Of a stretch of DNA of 17,494 nucleotides, positions 14,930 to 17,494 are shown one piece after another (position 1 is the stretch's first letter; each line of letters starts with the position of its first letter). The notes under the pieces were generated by a model. It made no database searches and was not told the origin of the DNA. It saw only the letters and a program-made list of their open reading frames with translations. The position numbers were made by a program, and so were the translations under genes. Source of the stretch: Firmicutes bacterium UBA4916 (lineage in GTDB: Bacteria > Bacillota > Clostridia > Tissierellales > Tepidimicrobiaceae). The DNA lies in contig DHBY01000083.1 in assembly GCA_002398845.1 (NCBI GenBank), positions 1-17,494 on the forward strand, read 5' to 3'.

Positions 14930-15193
14930 ATGAACGAAGCTATAGGTATGGTTGAAACAAGATCCCTTGCTGCAGCCATTGAAGCAGCAGATTCCATGGT
15001 AAAAGCTGCAAATGTAAGAATAATGGATTTTCAAATAGTAGGTTCTGGGCTAGTGTCAGTCACTGTTGCAGGCGATGTAGGGGCAGTTACGGCAGCTGTG
15101 GAAAGCGGAAAGTATCGGGGAGCCCAAGTGGCAGAAGTAGTTTCAGCTAATGTTATTCCAAGACCTCATGATGAAGTGGATAAAATATTTTAG
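14930..15193 (+). CDS. BMC-H shell protein 1
   Basis: An 87-residue single BMC-domain protein forming hexameric tiles of a microcompartment facet. It begins AIGMVETRSLAAAIEAADSMVKAA, contains the conserved edge lysine (K25) and ends VIPRPHDEVDKIF, all typical. The pore loop is V37-G-S-G, with the usual Ser; the usual Tyr-Glu-Lys just before the loop is replaced by Phe-Gln-Ile, which alters pore charge. The start has a GAGGTGAGG ribosome site. It directly follows ubiD and leads the shell gene run. It is compact, with no extension. Confidence 0.95.
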   Translation: MNEAIGMVETRSLAAAIEAADSMVKAANVRIMDFQIVGSGLVSVTVAGDVGAVTAAVESGKYRGAQVAEVVSANVIPRPHDEVDKIF

Positions 15194-15213
15194 TATTATG
15201 GTGGTGAAATTTT

Positions 15214-15498
15214 ATGGTTAATCCATTAGCTAGGGTAGTTATGAACAATGTGGTTAAAAAAACTAACCCTAATAGCAATACTAGCTTAAAAAATAAAGGT
15301 AAACAATTGAATCTTGAAAAACTAGATGCAATTGCTGGTAGCATTAGTTCAGAAAAAAAGGTTAACAATTTAACTAATAAGGAACAGAATTTAATTATTG
15401 ACGTAATAAATGGAGAAACAAAAATCAAGGAAGAAAAACATACAGCTACTATGTTAACTTTAGATGAAGCAGTAGAAAGGATTAAAGGTAGCCGGTAA
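15214..15498 (+). CDS. Small unrecognised protein within the shell operon
   Basis: A 94-residue protein that I do not recognise. It is lysine/asparagine-rich. It has a hydrophobic-basic start (MVNPLARVVMNNVVKK), a central helix-prone LNLEKLDAIAGSISSEKK, a LTNKEQNLIIDVING segment and a possible C-terminal amphipathic helix LTLDEAVERIKGSR. No BMC domain, signal peptide or membrane segment is seen. GGTGGTGA precedes the ATG, and strong ribosome sites before and after argue that it is translated with the shell proteins. Short helical proteins in BMC loci often act in assembly or cargo attachment, so an adaptor role is a guess from position only. Confidence 0.72.
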   Translation: MVNPLARVVMNNVVKKTNPNSNTSLKNKGKQLNLEKLDAIAGSISSEKKVNNLTNKEQNLIIDVINGETKIKEEKHTATMLTLDEAVERIKGSR

Positions 15499-15512
15499 AA
15501 GGAGGTCATGTA

Positions 15513-15890
15513 ATGAATAAGGCATTGGGACTTATTGAAGCTGTAGGGTTTACTACTGCTGTTGCTGCTTTAGATGCAGCTAGTAAAGCTGCTGATGTAA
15601 CCTTAATAGGAGTAGAAAAGATAATAGGAGTAGAAAAAGCAGTTGGAGTAAATATTCAGCTAGCTGGTGAAGTTGCAGCAGTAAAAGCCGCTGTGGATGC
15701 AGGAGTTGAAGCAGGCAATAAGGTAGGAGTCATTGCTGCTAGTCGTGTAATTCCAAGACCCCATGATGAGGTGGATAAATTAATTGAAGAGTTTTCCAAG
15801 GATTTAAAGGAAAAAGAGGAGAGTAAAGAGAATAAGGAAGTAAAAGAAGAAACAAAGAAAAATAAGAAGAAATCTGACAAGGAGGAATAA
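15513..15890 (+). CDS. BMC-H shell protein 2, long pore loop and charged C-terminal tail
   Basis: A 125-residue protein. Residues 1-90 form one BMC domain (ALGLIEAVGFTTAVAALDAASKAADV at the start, VIPRPHDEVDKL at the end). The pore loop is about four residues longer than in PduA/EutM and contains IGVEKI-IGVEKA (32-43), an in-frame tandem repeat of 18 bases with 15 identical. GVNIQLAGEV then resumes the fold, with Gln/Ala where the others have TVMVRGDV. Residues about 91-125 form a lysine/glutamate-rich, low-complexity tail, probably disordered. AAAGGAGGT precedes the start, the best ribosome site in the shell block. It is probably a minor or special hexamer; the tail could bind cargo or a partner. 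Confidence 0.93.
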   Translation: MNKALGLIEAVGFTTAVAALDAASKAADVTLIGVEKIIGVEKAVGVNIQLAGEVAAVKAAVDAGVEAGNKVGVIAASRVIPRPHDEVDKLIEEFSKDLKEKEESKENKEVKEETKKNKKKSDKEE

Positions 15891-15893
15891 ATA

Positions 15894-16172
15894 ATGAGTC
15901 AAGCGCTAGGATTAGTTGAAACAAAAGGATTGGTAGGTTCCATTGAGGCTGCAGATGCTATGGTAAAAGCAGCTAATGTAACGTTAGTAGGCTATGAAAA
16001 GATAGGATTTGGACTTGTAACTGTAATGGTTAGAGGAGATGTAGGAGCAGTAAAGGCAGCAGTAGACGCTGGAGCAGAAGCTGCAAGAACCGTTGGAGAA
16101 CTTCATTCTGTTCATGTAATACCAAGACCACATTCAGAGGTTGAAAGAGTTATATTAAAGCAATATGAATAA
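15894..16172 (+). CDS. BMC-H shell protein 3, PduA/EutM-like, Phe in pore
   Basis: A 92-residue BMC-H closest by eye to PduA: SQALGLVETKGLVGSIEAADAMVKAANVTLVGYEKIG, then LVTVMVRGDVGAVKAAVDAGAEAA and HVIPRPHSEVE. It is probably the major facet tile. The pore motif reads K-I-G-F39-G where PduA has K-I-G-S40-G, which puts six phenylalanines around the central pore. Its ribosome site GGAGG lies inside the end of the previous gene, with four bases between stop and start, so the two are translationally linked. Confidence 0.96.
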   Translation: MSQALGLVETKGLVGSIEAADAMVKAANVTLVGYEKIGFGLVTVMVRGDVGAVKAAVDAGAEAARTVGELHSVHVIPRPHSEVERVILKQYE

Positions 16173-16192
16173 ATCCAATTGGAGTGTTTTAA

Positions 16193-16951
16193 ATGGTTAA
16201 AAACAAAATAACCTTAAATGTTTTAGCAGATATAACTAAAAAAATCAGCGGAGGAAATTTTTTAGATTGTCAAGAAAAGGTATTAATAGTCTTTACTGGC
16301 TCAAATATGGATCTGGATAAAAGGGTTCAGGAGTTAAAAAGACTAGAGGAAAACAATATTCAAGTTTCCCTAGCCTTTTCCTTTATGGCAGAAAGAATTT
16401 TAGATACAGATAATATAATAAATGCCTTAGATCCTTTTGAAATATATAGGGAAGAGGATATATTTAATATTGAAAATATCCTTAAAGTCTATTCTTATGT
16501 AATAGGACCAAATATTACTATGAATACCCTTTCAAAAGTATCTTTAGGTATGATAGATAGCTTTGTACCTAATATTATATGGACCTATTTATATATGGGG
16601 AAAGAAGTATATCTAGATTTTACCTCTGTTAAAAATTATCTTGGTGAACCATGTAAGAACAAGGAGATAGAAGGAATTATAGAAAATCATATTAATGGCT
16701 TAAAAAAGATGGGAGCTGTAGAAATAGAAGAAGGCAATTATATAGAAAAAATAGTCAATAAATCAAAATCTTCTATTTCCAATAATGATACCAGTGGAGA
16801 GGCTAATTTTAGCAAAGTAATAACAGAAAGAGATATGATGGGACTTTCTCTAAATAATAAATCTATGGTTCTACCAAAGGGGACCATTATAACACCCTTG
16901 GCAAAAGATAGAGCTAGGGAATTAGGAATTAAAATAGAGTTAGAAAGATAG
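16193..16951 (+). CDS. Flavoprotein-fold (HFCD/PF02441-like) protein with EutQ-like C-terminal segment
   Basis: A 252-residue protein. The central part resembles the flavoprotein fold shared with UbiX and the dipicolinate synthase B subunit: KVLIVFTGSN (29-38) as the nucleotide loop, then GPNITMNTLSKVSLGMID (105-122) as the counterpart of the family's APxTANTLAKIAxGIAD, followed by MGKEVYLDF. Residues about 208-250 (KVITERDM, then LPKGTIITPLAKDRARELGI) resemble the N-terminal segment of EutQ, an ethanolamine BMC protein (recalled pattern: LITANDIRAA..., ASIITPEAREVAELLGF). I recall flavoproteins of this type in several BMC loci. FMN binding and the reaction are unproven. It could be a redox or cofactor-handling cargo, with the tail serving in shell association. 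Confidence 0.72.
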   Translation: MVKNKITLNVLADITKKISGGNFLDCQEKVLIVFTGSNMDLDKRVQELKRLEENNIQVSLAFSFMAERILDTDNIINALDPFEIYREEDIFNIENILKVYSYVIGPNITMNTLSKVSLGMIDSFVPNIIWTYLYMGKEVYLDFTSVKNYLGEPCKNKEIEGIIENHINGLKKMGAVEIEEGNYIEKIVNKSKSSISNNDTSGEANFSKVITERDMMGLSLNNKSMVLPKGTIITPLAKDRARELGIKIELER

Positions 16952-16964
16952 GGAGGCAGGGAAA

Positions 16965-17234
16965 ATGTATATAGGTAGAATTATTGGAACAGTAGTAGCA
17001 ACGAGAAAAGATGAAAATTTAGTGGGCTCAAAATTAATGATTACCCAGCCTCTTAATGTTAAATTAAAACCTATAGGAGAACCATTAATTGCTGTAGATA
17101 CAGTAGGGGCAGGTATAGGAGAGTTGATTATATACACAAAAGGAACCGCCGCCAGAATAGCAGCCAAAAAAATGGATTCTCCCATTGATATATCTATAGT
17201 AGGAATAATCGATGAAATTGATGTACATGAATAA
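16965..17234 (+). CDS. BMC-P pentameric vertex protein (EutN/CcmL family)
   Basis: An 89-residue protein matching EutN/CcmL from end to end: GRIIGTVVATRKDENLVGSKL at the start, PLIAVDTVGAGIGELIIYTKGTAAR in the middle and ISIVGIIDEIDV at the end. It forms the pentamers that close the twelve corners of the icosahedral shell. A GGGAGG site precedes the ATG. With three BMC-H proteins it gives a minimal set for a closed shell. No BMC-T trimer is in the window. Confidence 0.95.
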   Translation: MYIGRIIGTVVATRKDENLVGSKLMITQPLNVKLKPIGEPLIAVDTVGAGIGELIIYTKGTAARIAAKKMDSPIDISIVGIIDEIDVHE

Positions 17235-17250
17235 CAATTGACAATTGACA
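17233..17250. repeat. Short ACAATTG repeat remnant
   Basis: ACAATTGACAATTGACA matches the ends of the two larger intergenic repeats (compare 12764-12776). It occupies most of the gap before the last gene. Confidence 0.45.
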
Positions 17251-17269
17251 AGAGAGGAGGTAGTAAGAA

Positions 17270-17494
17270 TTGGACACTAAATATATAAAGATGGCAATGG
17301 AGTATAGGAATTTAATAGATGTACTTATGGGGGATAAGGATTTTGCTGATATGGTCCTATATAATGGAGAAGTTGTAAACGTTATTACAAAAGAAATTTA
17401 TAAAGCTGATATTGCCATTAAAGATAAATATATATTATTAGTAGGGGATTGTAAGGACTTAATAGGACCGGATACTTTAGTTATAGACGTTAGA
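17270..17494 (+). CDS. Adenine-deaminase-like amidohydrolase, N-terminal part, cut by window edge; candidate 4-aminoimidazole deaminase
   Basis: 75 codons run open to the right edge. The segment DFADMVLYNGEVVNVITKEIYKADIAIKD followed by LIGPDTLVIDV is the N-terminal beta-sandwich pattern of the adenine deaminase (AdeC) branch of amidohydrolases. The metal-binding motifs lie outside the window. The start is TTG at 17270, with AGAGGAGG nine bases before it; the first ATG (codon 8) has no ribosome site. It follows the shell genes in the same direction. In the proposed route it would deaminate 4-aminoimidazole, a purine-like aminated heterocycle. Plain adenine deaminase, feeding hypoxanthine, is the main alternative. 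Confidence 0.68.
   Translation, partial: MDTKYIKMAMEYRNLIDVLMGDKDFADMVLYNGEVVNVITKEIYKADIAIKDKYILLVGDCKDLIGPDTLVIDVR

Noticed and set aside
15153..15509. 118-codon open frame on the minus strand across the shell genes
   Set aside because: It is a mirror of the coding strand genes, has no family resemblance, and the plus-strand frames all have ribosome sites and fit an operon.
16940..17251. 103-codon minus-strand open frame opposite the vertex protein
   Set aside because: The plus strand encodes a clear EutN/CcmL protein; the opposite frame is a shadow.
14930..17494. Classical propanediol, ethanolamine or choline (glycyl radical) metabolosome
   Set aside because: No signature enzyme, aldehyde dehydrogenase, alcohol dehydrogenase or PduL-type phosphotransacylase is visible, and the enzymes present are purine-type hydrolases and a UbiD decarboxylase.

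Overview
The window is AT-rich Gram-positive DNA from a low-GC anaerobe, most likely Clostridia or Tissierellia. The reasons are strong GGAGG-type ribosome binding sites, GTG and TTG starts, TATAAT/extended -10 promoters, hairpin-plus-T terminators, a glutamyl-tRNA synthetase with neighbouring tRNA-Gln and tRNA-Glu, an S-layer-homology-like endolysin tail and PucR/WYL regulators. I cannot name the species. Purine-fermenting members such as Gottschalkia (Clostridium) acidurici are a reasonable comparison.

Layout. (1) 1-4723 is ordinary chromosome: a secreted polysaccharide deacetylase on the minus strand, a GH73-type glucosaminidase, a divergent RelA/SpoT-domain protein and gltX. (2) 4767-4932 holds tRNA-Gln(CUG) and tRNA-Glu(CUC) with their own promoter and a strong terminator. 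(3) 5035-6033 is a WYL-family regulator. (4) From 6327 to the right edge is one catabolic module: guanine deaminase, a PucR regulator, a cyclase-family metal hydrolase (minus strand), a dihydropyrimidinase/allantoinase-like ring hydrolase, a cysteine hydrolase of the isochorismatase superfamily, a UbiX flavin prenyltransferase, a UbiD decarboxylase, and then bacterial microcompartment (BMC) genes. The BMC genes are three hexameric shell proteins (BMC-H), a small unknown protein set between the first two, a flavoprotein-fold protein with an EutQ-like tail and a pentameric vertex protein (BMC-P). The window ends inside an adenine-deaminase-like amidohydrolase.

How the genes may work together (inference). 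No aldehyde dehydrogenase, PduL, alcohol dehydrogenase or signature diol/ethanolamine enzyme is visible, so this is not a classical aldehyde metabolosome as far as it can be seen. The enzymes match step by step the anaerobic purine ring-opening route known from purinolytic clostridia. Guanine goes to xanthine (guanine deaminase), then 4-ureido-5-imidazolecarboxylate (ring hydrolase), 4-amino-5-imidazolecarboxylate (cysteine hydrolase), 4-aminoimidazole (UbiD with prenyl-FMN from UbiX), 4-imidazolone (adenine-deaminase-like enzyme) and formiminoglycine (cyclase-family hydrolase). Six steps have one candidate gene each. I propose a purine/xanthine-degrading BMC in which the unstable aminoimidazole intermediate could be the reason for enclosure. 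The enzyme families are clear; the substrate assignments are not proven by sequence.

Regulation and structure. PucR (own promoter overlapping the guaD stop) is the likely purine regulator. A 21-bp perfect palindrome overlaps the likely promoter of the ring hydrolase, and two related inverted repeats lie upstream of guaD. Two copies of an intergenic MITE-like repeat lie in opposite orientation around the cyclase / ring hydrolase / cysteine hydrolase block.
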